This document shows, in pieces, positions 10,700 to 20,729 of a stretch of DNA of 64,000 bases. The translations under genes and the position numbers were made by a program. The notes under the pieces are model-generated. The model was not told the DNA's origin, made no database searches, and worked only from the letters and a program-made list of their open reading frames with translations. This stretch comes from Angiostrongylus vasorum. Its lineage: Eukaryota > Nematoda > Chromadorea > Rhabditida > Metastrongylidae. Each line of letters starts with the position of its first letter. The stretch's first letter is position 1. Location of the stretch: contig JADANN010000099.1 in the NCBI GenBank assembly GCA_018806985.1, forward strand, positions 4,001,501-4,065,500. The letters run 5' to 3'.

Positions 10700-12350
10700 C
10701 ACTCTCTTGAGCAGCTACCGAAGTCAACTTTCTATGGACCTGTGTTTAACGCTTGACAGAATACAGCGATGCTCATAGAGTGGTTTTAATCAAGCTTTTT
10801 AAATAAAAAGAACAGATTAAAACCAGGAATTCATAACAAGCACAGTAGTTTACTATAAAAAAACGATATCACAAAGCTTATATAGCTAAGTTTTCAAAAC
10901 TTCAAGATTCAAAACTGAGGCAGGTCACCTTGATTGCATCGTTTCGTCTTTTTATCAAATAGTTTTTTACATACTGTACTTCAAACGATAAGCTTTACTG
11001 TAAAGACAGGAGACACAAGAAAAAAAACGCTCCGGGATACTAGAAGGGGTTTTGGTTAACGCTAGTAAATGGTAATAACTGGCGTTTTTACGAGGAGAGG
11101 AGTTTAAATCTGGAATAAACCATGAATTTTCAGCTATAGACCTAGAGACGTATCAAGGAAAGAATGAGAATGTTAGACAAACTGATAGGAGTGTAAAGAA
11201 AGCGTATATAAAACGATAATTATTCTCCCCATCAAATTGTGTCACATGACGCTAAAGTCAATTTGGAACGGATAAATAGCCCATGGGAATGAATTTAATG
11301 GGACAGCTTTTAAATGCGTTTCTGAAGGATTTAGTCGCAAATTATTGCTACTGAAACTATTATAACTTCATGAAATTTTCCTAGTTAGTTAACATTCAAC
11401 AGGCGTGTAATAAACTCTTAGGAACAGCTGATTTCTTACCACTACTGTGTGGAAAACGTGCTCATCTAATTCAGCTAGGAATGTTTAACACACGCACGAC
11501 TCGGAACGAATCACATGTAGGCTTGAAAATAATCGCTCCTTACAAGTTTTACCCTCTGCTGATACAGAACTTTGTCGGATTAGACCAGAAATCTGTAAAT
11601 CTACTTATCTTATAAACAGAACACGGGCCTCCTTATTCTATTCTATAATAGAATTTCAATTCTAAGGAGCACATTAGACACGTTTACTTCGCTTACTTCG
11701 TCTTTACTGTCAAAGCTCTGAATTTTTAAAAGTGAAATGATAGACAGAACGAGCATGAGACTTCTCGTTTATCATGATATGATAATATCAAGATAAACGA
11801 GAGCACTTCGCACTTTGCAAATCTACTTTTGATGCTTCTTGGCGGGACGTTTATGTTAAAAAAATCTGTAAGACAAAAATTCCAATTTCTTTCAAGATTC
11901 AAATTCAGAGCAACAGAGGCTGTACGCCTACCAAGTTTTCAAGCTCTGAAGCCGTTCAGCTATCGAACTATTGCGACTCAGCCAAAAGTTAGGCGTCGGG
12001 CTATAAGTGCTGAAAACCAGCGTATTTCTAAAACTACAAGTACCTAGTTCTCACACAATTATTCTTTTTTTATTTCTTATTTTCATTTAACTTTAGTTCG
12101 CTTTTTAATGTACTTTCTTGCGTGTGCCAATTCCAGTAGTTCTACTGTTCCGGCTCTTCATTGTAGAGCCTTTCAGTAGTATAATCATTTTCAAAAATTT
12201 AAATCAATATAATGATGGAATTATACCTGAAAGAACAATAACTTCCCTTAAAAGTACAAACATGCGTTTACCAGTAAGATTAACCTTAAAAAATGCTAAA
12301 TAAATCGAATTCAACGCAATCATCAAGGGAGTGTAGAGCAATTGGTACAA
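10700..12350. other. Unassigned AT-rich DNA with small palindromes
   Basis: No gene recognised. The region contains the hairpin at 11763-11802 and a weaker one with CTCCTTA/TAAGGAG arms near 11628-11669. Short open frames at 11829-12303 have no domain signal. Confidence 0.35.
11763..11802. repeat. Near-perfect 18-bp-arm hairpin
   Basis: Arms TCTCGTTTATC... and ...GATAAACGAGA pair over about 18 positions with one mismatch and a four-base loop. It could be a MITE core, a recombination scar or an RNA hairpin. No flanking duplication was established. Confidence 0.7.
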
Positions 12351-12354
12351 GATT

Positions 12355-12600
12355 TTCAACACAAATGCTATGACTGCAATGATGCCGAGATATTTACAAA
12401 ACTCCGACCGCAAATCTGCGGCGGCCATCGAATCTCGTTATTACCCTTTCCGAGGGCTAACGTGTTCACCACTATACCATACGTGTCCTTCGTTTCGCCT
12501 TTCTCACAGTCGTGTTTTACAGGCGCTACCAGCAATTACCCGTCAACGGGACTGAGCTGGGGAGCACGAATCAGCAGTGAACTAAGTTAAGATGAAACTG
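12355..12600 (-). mobile_element. Family D copy, minus strand, full unit
   Basis: On the minus strand the order is AACTTAGTTCACTGC, a GACGGGTAATTGCTGG block, a tRNA-like block with box A and box B resemblance (GTGAACACGTTAGCCC and CGAGATTCGATGG), a CCGCAGATTTGCGG hairpin, then CAAATATCTCGGCATCATTG. A Penelope insertion begins within a few bases of its end (about 12605). Confidence 0.65.
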
Positions 12601-12604
12601 TAGT

Positions 12605-13128
12605 AACTAAGCTGAGACATGCAACACAATCGAAGCTGACGTTTCGGCAGAATCGCCTTCTTCAGAGCCTTTTTGGATAAATGCCAAAAATCCTACAATG
12701 AACAGCAGGGAGGAATGCCCCCGAAATCACGCATAATCTCGCCCCCTTACCTTCGTATCGACCGTTGGTGGGGAGTCGTGCAGTCATCAACCATATGCGA
12801 CTATGAGTGGCTGTTCTTCCACGGTGGAAGAAAGGTGAAAAAAAGCGGTAGGTTTTTTTCGAGAAGCCGTAGATCTTGTAATTATCGTTCAGATTTTCAT
12901 CTTTCTATTTGTGCTGTTGAAGCGATTGACCTAGTAAGTTGCGTATTACTGTACCCTTCCAGTCTCTGAAGAAGGCGATCCTGCCGAAACGTCAACTACG
13001 GTTGTGTTGTATATGTGCTATTGTATGGAAGTAAACATATGGTGTTTAACAACCTCGCGTTTGCTGAGAGAGAAAACGACGAATTTATAATTCAATGCCG
13101 AGGTTAATAGAAAGTCGACCCTGGGTAC
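12605..13128 (+). mobile_element. Penelope-like element, short copy (subfamily 1)
   Basis: It starts with an inverted 3'-terminal fragment (minus-strand CTGAAGAAGGCG...GAAACGTCAGC at 12665-12635). It then switches to the plus strand at about 12672, in the last codons of the GIY-YIG frame (AAATGCCAAAAATCC). The 3' UTR follows, with the plus-strand terminal motif at 12966-12996, AACCTCGCGTTTGCTGAG at 13051-13068, and CGAGGTTAATAGAAAGTC from 13099. The layout matches the longer copies at 14-16.7 kb and 41.4-43.0 kb. I found no convincing target-site duplication. Confidence 0.75.
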
Positions 13129-13129
13129 T

Positions 13130-13215
13130 ATCTCAGCATCGTTGTAGTTGTATTTCACATCATAATCTGCCATGAAAAAAGAACAGGCAGTAAATAGAAA
13201 GTGACTACATAAATA
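13130..13215 (+). mobile_element. Family D 3' fragment
   Basis: ATCTCAGCATCGTTGTAG, TTGTATTTCACATCATAATC, GCCATGAAAAAAG and AACAGGCAGTAAATAG form the 3' end of family D in plus orientation, directly after the Penelope 3' end. With the minus D copy at 12355-12600, it may be the other half of an inverted D pair split by the Penelope insertion. Confidence 0.5.
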
Positions 13216-13959
13216 TTATTTTTTGTTTCTTAAACGTAGTTATCATTAACGCCTAGTTAATAAAGGAAGATGAGAATATAATTTTAATAAACAAAAAAAG
13301 AGGTGTAGTGCAGCACAAGAAGTCGGGCAAACAGGTAATGTATGTGGACAACTATTTTATGTAGGACCTGTATAATCTGTAGTTGTGTCTTGCCATTCAC
13401 TGAATGGCAAGGGTAAAAGCATCCATTGCAGCTGAGGTGCTCAAGAGTAGCTCAGTGAGTTTCACAAGCCCAAAGAACACAGAGAAAGTCGTACTTTTCA
13501 TATGAACACTTCTGCAATCATATTTCTGGAGAGAAATAGCCAAACGCCACACCGGTTTTATCACGATAGGTTTACTTTTACGTGGGCTTCAAATGAAAGT
13601 GTCGAATAACTCCTCAGTTTTCATGACACATGTAGAGAAGATGAACTCTCGTAGTACATCGCATATATGTTAAAACAGCTAGTTCAAATAGCTGTCCCAG
13701 TTCAAAGAAAAGAAGTGAAGTGAAACACAGCAATCAAAATCTATTTCCTCTATCAGTGCGAAATTCTCCAGCTATGTTATGTATTCAGTTCAATACAAAT
13801 AAAATATTATTCCATCCAGACTACATGGCACGAACTGAAGCTGCCCATACCTGCTAGGATCGGCTGATGAGGAGTCTCATATTACCACTGCCATGAAGGA
13901 TTAAATAAAAAGGACGTTTTTTTTCCATAAATATTTTCCAGAAAAAAAATATTTCAAAT
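13216..13959. other. Unassigned AT-rich DNA
   Basis: No gene or repeat recognised between the D fragment and the Penelope target-site duplication. Confidence 0.4.
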
Positions 13960-13971
13960 GGGAATATGTAA
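13960..13971. repeat. Target-site duplication, left copy
   Basis: GGGAATATGTAA, repeated exactly at 16740-16751 in the same orientation, immediately flanking a Penelope-like element. Confidence 0.85.
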
Positions 13972-14439
13972 CAGTTCCTAGGATCGACTTTCTATTAACC
14001 TCGGCATTGGAATATGCATGCGTCGTTTTCTTGTTCAGCAATCGCGAGGTTGTTAAACAGCATACATTTACTTCCATAGAAAAACACAATACAATACAAC
14101 AGCAGTTGACGTTTCGGCAGTATCGCCTTCTTCAGAGCCTGGAAGGGTATACTGATATACAATTACTAGGCCAAACGCTTCAATAACACTTATAAAAGGA
14201 CGAAAAACTCTATGATAATTACATGATCAACACTTCTCGAAAAAATTCACCGCTTTTTTTACGTGACTTCCAATGAGGAAGATTAGAATAGATGATTATA
14301 GTCGCATAAGGTTGATGAATGCACCATCCCACATCAGAAATTGATGCGAATATACGGGGTCAGGTCGCATATGACCTCTGGGCATCCATCCCTACTATCC
14401 ATTGTAGGGTTTTTTGACACTTATCCAAAAAGCCTCAAA

Positions 14440-15084
14440 AAGGTTTCGCGCTGGTGTTCTAGTCTCCTGTGCAAGGATACTTTTACTTCAAAATCATCTC
14501 CGCTATGCTTTTGCGTGCCTAGTGGGATACTTTGTTTTGTTTTTCGTTTGCCATCTAGGTGTTCTTTTTATAAGGATACATAAAAGTCTGCCCATTTCCC
14601 CCTATATATTCATTTCCGCAAGCACTACAAGAGATCAGGCATATCGTACCTGAACTCATACAATCAACGTCTCTGTCGTACGGGGAAATTACGCACTTTG
14701 TTGTTACACATAGACTGTCATACAGGCGGTTACTAACTAACTGACGACGTAGAGTAGCCGGTGGTATTTCAACTATCGCTACCGATTCCTCTAGACCTGC
14801 CCTTCTCAAGCATCGTTTAATAACTACGCTTACTTCATCGCTAATAAAGCGCAACATGAACGGGACTTTCTTTTGGCCAAGTGTTTCGCTCTGCACGTCG
14901 CTCTCCTTCTAAACTTGTCTCGCGAGGTTACTATTTCGTAGCCATTGGAGATGACTATTTGCCGAGCCAAGTCGCGCGATTCTTCCTTTAGTTCCCTGGT
15001 TGTGCACACAGAGGTGGCAGGGTGGGAAGAAAGGAAATGAACGAGGATGTTCTTGTTACTTGGCTTTCGGTACCACTTTGTCAT
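14440..15084 (-). pseudogene. Penelope C-terminal region with broken GIY-YIG domain
   Basis: Two overlapping minus-strand frames. The frame at 14830-15084 continues the RT thumb (MTKWYRKPSNKNILVHF). The frame at 14555-14896 includes a cysteine pair and the GIY-YIG core residues (LISCSACGNEYIG). That frame stops shortly after the core, so the arginine, glutamate and asparagine end of the nuclease is lost or out of frame. In the intact family this domain nicks target DNA for insertion. The plus-strand copy at 42371-42664 shows the missing end. Confidence 0.75.
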
Positions 15085-15091
15085 GTAACCG

Positions 15092-15601
15092 TTACTTGAT
15101 AGGTTTATTTGAACGTTTAAAAACGGAAGCCAGTTTTTTTCTCGGTTTCTCCCAGATGAACTTAATGTACTCAGACTGCTCGTTCAATAATTCAAAGCAT
15201 TTGTCCATCTCCTCCTGCGTAGAGAAGATGACAAGACAATCATCTACATATCTGCAGCAGAGTAGTGGCCGGAGATCGAGAACTGGGGCTTCTATCTTAG
15301 ACATAAACACAATGGCAAGGCTTGGTGCCAGTCGCTGTCGCATAGCCAACCCCCTCATTTGCGCGAAATGTTTCCCAGACCATCTGAAAATCGAGCAGTT
15401 TAGGCATTCGTTTAAGAAAGCCATGTGCTGCTGGACGGACAAGCCATGCATATTTATTCTTCCTTCATGTTCAACAAGAAGTTCGAAGATGGCTTGCATT
15501 GCGGAGCCATTAGACACGTTGGTGCACAGCACAGTAACGTCGAAGGAGTTCATCACGTACGCGTTATTGGGAGACGCGTTACGTAGACGTTCTAGGAACA
15601 C
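15092..15601 (-). pseudogene. Penelope reverse transcriptase core
   Basis: A 169-codon open piece of the RT palm. Near the start is motif A (NSFDVTVLCTNVSNGSAM, whose Asp is a catalytic metal ligand). The RGLAMRQRLAPSLA motif B region and the CRYVDDCLVIF motif C follow, with both Asp retained. The end reads LLNEQSEYIKFIWEKP. Family consensus motif A is usually FDVTALYTNV, so two residues look substituted. The piece is open across all RT catalytic motifs but is separated by frameshifts from the coding sequence on both sides. The partly overlapping plus-strand frame (15000-15656) is a shadow. Confidence 0.85.
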
Positions 15602-16590
15602 TGTTGGTGTTTGTGAGGTGAGCTGGAATGTGGTTAAGCAACTGGGTAAGTATTAGGCTTAAAAAACCAGGTTATTCTATCCGTTGACCCGTCTGCACAG
15701 CTGATGATCGGTCTAACCTTAAATGATGACGGATTGGTTGACGCAAGATCACCAGGTGATACTAATTTATGTGTTTTAATAAATAGGTATAGGACGGGAC
15801 ATGTTGGTTTATCGATTTTAAAGTGCGAAATAACCCATGATTTTTAAACCTGCAGCCTTTGCCACACTGACCCATTGATTGTTTAGCTTTCGGTATTGAC
15901 TTTTGTATTCCTTTTTCAGAGGATGGGCGTTAAAGGGTAGTATCACTAAGATGTTCCTCTGTTATCTCAACATCCAGCTGGCGAAGAATAACTACGAACT
16001 CTCCCCCCTTATCACTAACAGATAAACTTGTTGTTTTTGAGTTTAATAATTCTCTAATTCCTCGTAAGCCACATTTCTGTGCGGCTGTAAGGTTAGAGAT
16101 AAACTTTCTATCGCGTTAGTGATTAAGGATCTTGAGAACGTCGTCCGAAAACATGTGGAATTTTTTGCCAACTCCATCCTTGGGGTCCTGCTGTCTAAAA
16201 AAACGTCTTAGGGAATGGAGATGGTGGTAGTGTCGCCGCCTCTTGACTTTTATCTCTATTTGATGTTTCGTGTTCGGCCTGATAGCGGAGTCGATCTTGA
16301 AGTTCATAAAGGTTGCATGCTATCCTACACAGGGTCGTTTTAGAAATGGGCTGTGATGGTGGAAAGGTTGGGTTCAATTCTAATAGCTAACGCGCACTCT
16401 CAGGTATTGTTATGCCCCCCAATCACGGTGACGTTAGATTTTCTTGCTGCATTATCAACCCTATTTTGACTATTATCAGAAGCGTGAAGAATTTGTTTGC
16501 GGTTGTTTCTTGAAGCTGAGACATGTGAACTACTCAAAAAATTTTTGAACTTCCGTTGTAAGGTTATTTTGGCACTAGATCTAATAAAAA
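15602..16590 (-). pseudogene. Penelope N-terminal region, decayed
   Basis: The minus strand carries short pieces that continue the RT upstream. One reads FKVRPIISCADGSTDRITWFF (about 15655-15720), which resembles the conserved segment before motif A. Others include TTLYNAHPLKKEYK, KPTCPVLYLFIKTHK and KFHMFSDDVLKILNH (16116-16160). Stops and frame changes occur throughout. The boundary with the inverted terminal fragment is near 16590-16600 and is approximate. Confidence 0.65.
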
Positions 16591-16599
16591 ATAGTTTTT

Positions 16600-16739
16600 T
16601 TGTAAGTGTTATTGAAGTGTTTGGCCTAGTAAATTGCACTTCCAGGCTCTGAAAAAGGCGATACTGCCGAAACGTCAGCTACTGTTGTATTGTATTGTTT
16701 TTTCTATGGAAGTAAATGTAGGCCGTTTAACAACCTCTT
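16600..16739 (+). repeat. Inverted Penelope 3'-terminal fragment at the element's 5' end
   Basis: In plus orientation: GTTATTGAAGTGTTTGGCC, TAGTAAATTGCACTTCCAGG, the CTGA...GAAACGTCAGC motif at 16649-16680, CTATGGAAGTAAATG, then AACAACCTC where it stops at the duplication. It is a partial inverted copy of 14033-14190, so the element has roughly 140-bp imperfect terminal inverted repeats. Confidence 0.8.
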
Positions 16740-16751
16740 GGGAATATGTAA
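16740..16751. repeat. Target-site duplication, right copy
   Basis: GGGAATATGTAA, exact partner of 13960-13971. Confidence 0.85.
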
Positions 16752-17395
16752 TTTTGAGAAATCTAAAATATAAACTAATATCTGGCTTTCGAAATACCAA
16801 ACAGGGGGAGTTGTTTTGGTCGCAAGCAGAAACCGAAGAAACTCCATTTTCTCCATTTCTTGGTCTCATACGAACTGTCGCGTGCCTCAAAGCGGTAATC
16901 TTTTTGGCAAACGGATTTCTTCACGACTGGAGCGAGGACGACTTGATGCGAGTTGACTTGAAAGGACACCGTTGCTGGACAGATTAGTGACCATACAAAC
17001 ATACCAACCTCATATCACAAATAAAAGAATGATGGATAAAAAACTCTACTGAATATACAGAAGGGATCTACGTGGTATTCTCTCTGAAAGTCAAGCTTTT
17101 TACTCATTTAATGTTTCTTCATGCCTAAAAATAGCGCAGAGCACAATCACCTTACATAGAAGTTGGAATTTTAAGCCATGTATAAAGTAGTTAAAAAGAA
17201 AACTGGATGCCACAGTTAACACAAGAAATAGTAAATTACCCCAAGAGATTGCGAAAATTCCTTAAAAAATACGAAAAACTGCGGATGTTCTCGAATAAAC
17301 TTCTATTGTTTTGAACACTTCGGTGTTTGGGACAATACTGGGACGAAAAATAACAGATCTTCACCTTTGAGCCATTGATATATCCTAAAAAGTTT
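16752..17395. other. Unassigned AT-rich DNA
   Basis: Nothing recognised. Open frames on both strands overlapping 16634-17002 begin inside the Penelope end and are not gene-like. Confidence 0.4.
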
Positions 17396-17399
17396 TGAG

Positions 17400-17668
17400 A
17401 AAAAAACTAGCCCTCAGCACTGATCAATCCCTGAGGGATGCGCCATGCATTCGACTTCATTAAGCATCGTTTGGAGGTGAATGAATGCATATATGGCCTT
17501 TACAATGACTCGTCGTGGCTTAGCGATGTATCGGGCAAGTGCTGCTATTTTCCCACACAAGTCTGGTACCAATTTGCCGATCCCGAAGGGATGTAAGGTT
17601 TGGTGAGCCATGGGCGCTGGGATCGATTCCACGTGTGTGTCGCCTCCAACCACTGCGCCACACGCCCC
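17400..17668 (-). mobile_element. SINE-A copy, near full length
   Basis: A minus-strand SINE-A with well-kept GATCAATCCCTGAGGGATGC, GCATCGTTTGGAGGTGAATG, ACAAGTCTGGTACCAATTTG and TGGGATCGATTCCACG blocks. It ends in AACCACTGCGCCACACGC, the box A complement. Confidence 0.8.
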
Positions 17669-17669
17669 C

Positions 17670-19770
17670 TTAGACCGCCATAACAGGTACTTAGAATGCC
17701 CTCAGTTAAAGAAAGGAATAACTATGCTCTAAAATTTTAACTAAAAAAGTGGACCAATCATCCATTTTGACATCTAATGAAAGGACAGCGCTGGACGTCA
17801 TTTAAGGTGGCAATTCTTTACAATCATACTACCTGCTTAGCTCCAATGAACAGAAAATGTTCATTATCAAGATCCATGGAAAGGTTTCACTTTGTCTTCA
17901 CGAGAATTTAGCTGTGTATTCCGCTTCCACAAAAAACCACCTGGCTTTTTTTGAAACTTTATACACAAACAGTACCGTGAGCACATATGCTTATTCCTAC
18001 GACTTCTTTATATATATCTACCCACAAGACTATCCATTTAACCAAATTTTTTAAAAAAGAAATGAGGAAAAATTTCGAATTCATCCTTGAGGACTTTACT
18101 GTTTAACAGCTTTTAATATCATTCACATTCCCCGAAAATCTTCGTAAAGTCCAAATTTACCGCTGAAATGCTTTCCGAAGAATAAATTGAACAAACGTTT
18201 TAGACCTCTGGTAAATTCCGCTGCTCCTCACTGGCTCGTGGTCTCCAATGCGTCAACCTCCCACAAGAATTGAAACACAGCAAACTCTAAACAAAATAAA
18301 AATACTTAAAAGCGATGCAATCCAAACTACGAGATTGGCAGTGAGATGACGAGCAGCAAATTAGGTTCACGGAAAGCAAGAACAAAATGAAAAAAAGTTG
18401 AAATAGAGAGCTGGTATGCGCGAAATAAGCGCGTGGCGAACGTGGAAAAGATGTAAGAGATAACTTCAGGAAAAAATCCGATGGAATGATCTTCATGAGA
18501 GTTTACTAATATGCGCCGATTAAAACTATGCTATTCCGGTCTTACCAGATCACACTATACGGTACTTTTTTCTTTAGAAAACTGAAAAAAAATTGTTTGT
18601 CAGAATCCAGTAAGATTATGGATTTCCTAAAAAATAGAGTAGGACCTAGTCGATCACAGGGAAGCAACTCCGTAGCATTTTTTCTACGAATACAAGAAGT
18701 AGGTTCGGTTCTAACAATATTGACGTCCTGAAGAATATCAGATATGTGTGATAGCTTAGGGAACGTCGCAGATAACGCAAAACGTATAGATAACAGAGGA
18801 ATGAAAAAAAGGGATGAAAAAAAATAAATAGACGCCGTTTTCTGGCAACGTTCGGCTACTCATGTTGTGAGTCATATGTTCGTCAACCCGGCCCATCTGC
18901 TTCCCTCATCCCCCACAAAAGACCCCCACCCTTGTTTTTCGCCCTATTATTCGGTTTTTCCGTGTCCTTTCATTTTAAGTATTTGACACATTCTATAAAA
19001 TTCTCAATCCTATGTATCTCTCAATGCTTTCGCATATATTAATATTATATTACTCGTATGAATGATGAAAAAAAAGCCTGCCTATCAGTGACTGACATTT
19101 TTGTCAAGTTTCGTTAAGGTTTCTCAAAATAAGCCATGCAGACTTTTCAAATGTTATTTTGCGAAGTTCTTTTTTAATGTGTTTTTAGTATCTTTCCACT
19201 CGATATGATCATTTTAAATCACTATAACAACTGGAAGTAACGATTGAATAGCATAAGGTTAAATCGGACTGCCAGCAGACGATTTAAGTTCTATTTTTTG
19301 ATTGATGGTAGACCACTGGAATCTCTTGTGCAATCCATCAAGAGAAAATTTGAAGTGTACTGGAGTAAGAGCCAAGTTACAAAAGGAGACAACTACCTTC
19401 GGAAGAGATGGAAATATTTATTGGTTCGTGCCTCTTGCGTTTCCGTTAAGATCTGTGTTACCACAAGCTTTATGCATATTACGATTTTGTGTTAAGAAAA
19501 AAAAACTCTAACCATCCAACCACACTGTTGTTATCTATTAGTACTCAGTTTTTGACGTAAATTCATCTTCACTCGTCCCATACTATAACAACACTCATCG
19601 CGATCTACTGTGACAATGCACGGAAAGTAAAGATGTGAAATTAAAAGCCGATGTCTATTCGATTCTAATTCATAAGCACAGAGTGCTAGTCTTTTCACCC
19701 TTAAGTAGCCATGCCCTTGAAGACAGCGACCAACATTTTGGCCACAATGTGGACCACCGACTCGGATCAT
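17670..19770. other. Unassigned AT-rich DNA
   Basis: No gene or repeat recognised. Short open frames (for example 17857-18054, 18287-18496, 18528-18731 and 19244-19511) lack domain signal and are typical of AT-rich non-coding DNA. Confidence 0.35.
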
Positions 19771-19771
19771 C

Positions 19772-19830
19772 TGCTCTGATGAAGATGAAGACGTCGAAAG
19801 GTTAGTCGAATAAAAATTATCAACCTAGTA
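19772..19830 (+). mobile_element. Penelope-like terminal motif (subfamily 3)
   Basis: CTGATGAAGATGAAGACGTC (19776-19795), then GAAAGGTTAGTCGAATAAAA. The motif has the same architecture as the Penelope ends at 13 kb and 42 kb, with a different stem (GAUG/CGUC). A related minus-strand motif lies at 21831-21874. Confidence 0.5.
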
Positions 19831-20028
19831 CAAGCTTCTCAAACAAAGAATACAGTGATCAACATTCAAAGAAACGGAGATTTACGTTCGCTACTCACGT
19901 TTGTAAGAAGTTATAAAAAAATGTTGACGCCAAATGTGATTGAATACATTCCAAACAAGTGAGTTAGAGCTAATACAACAAATATTCTTGTTTAAACTCA
20001 ATCGCTACAAAATAAAGGGTTACTTATT

Positions 20029-20075
20029 GGATACTTGGACGGCCCGTCCACGATGGTTGTACGGGCTTCAGCATA
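20029..20075 (-). mobile_element. Repeat B 3' tail, split by a SINE-A
   Basis: GGATACTTGGACGGCCCGTCC followed by GTTGTACGGGCTTCAGCATA is the tail of a minus-strand repeat B. The rest resumes at 20381 after the SINE-A insertion. Confidence 0.85.
20065..20075. repeat. SINE-A target-site duplication, left
   Basis: GCTTCAGCATA, matching GCTTTAGTATA at 20381-20391 with two transitions. Confidence 0.8.
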
Positions 20076-20380
20076 AAGGATAAAGGATAAAGCTCTCGGC
20101 TCTGATCAATCCCCTGAGGGATGCGCCATGCATTCGACTTGATTAAGCATCGTTTCGAGGTGATTAAATGCATATTTGGGTTTTACAATGACTCGCAGTG
20201 GCCTACCGATGTATCGAATCAATGCTACTATCCTCCCAGACAAGTCTGGTACCAATTTGCCGACCCCGGAGGGATAGAAGGCTTGGGGAGCCATGGGCAC
20301 CAGGATTTATCTATTCCAGGCGCGGAGATGTATTCCACGTGTGTATAGCAAGGCGCCTCGGATCACTGCGTCACGCACGA
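20076..20380 (-). mobile_element. SINE-A inserted within a repeat B
   Basis: A complete minus-strand SINE-A. The tail reads AAGGATAAAGGATAAAGCTC (i.e. TTTATCC units on the minus strand), then GATCAATCCCCTGAGGGATG and ACAAGTCTGGTACCAATTTG. The head ends GATCACTGCGTCACGCACGA. About 20 extra bases occur near 20305-20330, perhaps a small internal duplication around TCTATTCCAGGCG. It is flanked by an 11-bp duplication and interrupts repeat B, so it inserted after B. Confidence 0.85.
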
Positions 20381-20727
20381 GCTTTAGTATATTCTCTGTT
20401 TTTCGGAGTTTTTTCTGACTTAGCCATCGTTTTTTCCCTGGAATCCCAAGGTTAACCTGGCTAAAGTCTGCCCAGGTCGTCACCAGGGCAGGATGTTGCC
20501 GCCTTTGTGGAACAGAAAGATATTTGCCACCATGCGACTAGTTTGACACTAGGAAGATGGTGGATCTTGGTACTGCTCTTCTCCTAGCTGCGCATCCTAA
20601 TAGAAACGCTGGACTCCTTCTTAGCTTTGGAGACCCTACCGAGGGGTTGACCCTCCCGCTGCACATCGCAGCCCGACACCCAGAAACACCTCCCAGCCAC
20701 GGTGAGGCGGCAAGCCGGTGGTAGGAA
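20381..20727 (-). mobile_element. Repeat B body, continuing after the SINE-A
   Basis: It starts with the second duplication copy (GCTTTAGTATA). It then shows TTTTTCGGAGTTTTTTCTGAC, GGAATCCCAAGGTTAACC, CACCATGCGACTAGTTTGAC, and a GCACATCGCAGCCCGACACC block, ending near CACGGTGAGGCGG. Together with 20029-20075 it forms one near-full-length repeat B. Confidence 0.8.
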
Positions 20728-20729
20728 AA

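Larger units (their letters stand above)
13972..16739 (-). mobile_element. Penelope-like retroelement, longest copy (subfamily 1)
   Basis: A minus-strand Penelope-like element (PLE) of 2768 bp bounded by a 12-bp duplication. Reading the minus strand from high to low coordinates: an inverted 3'-terminal fragment (about 16739-16600), an N-terminal coding region, the RT domain, the GIY-YIG region, the 3' UTR (about 14440-14150), a terminal motif at 14135-14105, and an AACCTCGCGATTGCTGA block near 14050. The end is CGAGGTTAATAGAAAGTC. Family knowledge: PLEs encode an RT related to telomerase RT plus a GIY-YIG endonuclease. The coding sequence is broken by frameshifts and stops, so this copy is not autonomous as read. 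Confidence 0.85.

Noticed and set aside
14555..15601. Retrovirus or LTR element from the YVDD box
   Set aside because: The GIY-YIG region, lack of LTRs, protease and integrase, and inverted terminal pieces fit a Penelope-like element.
15000..15656. 218-codon plus-strand gene, the longest frame in the window
   Set aside because: It is the complement of the Penelope RT core; the minus strand has the RT motifs including YVDD.
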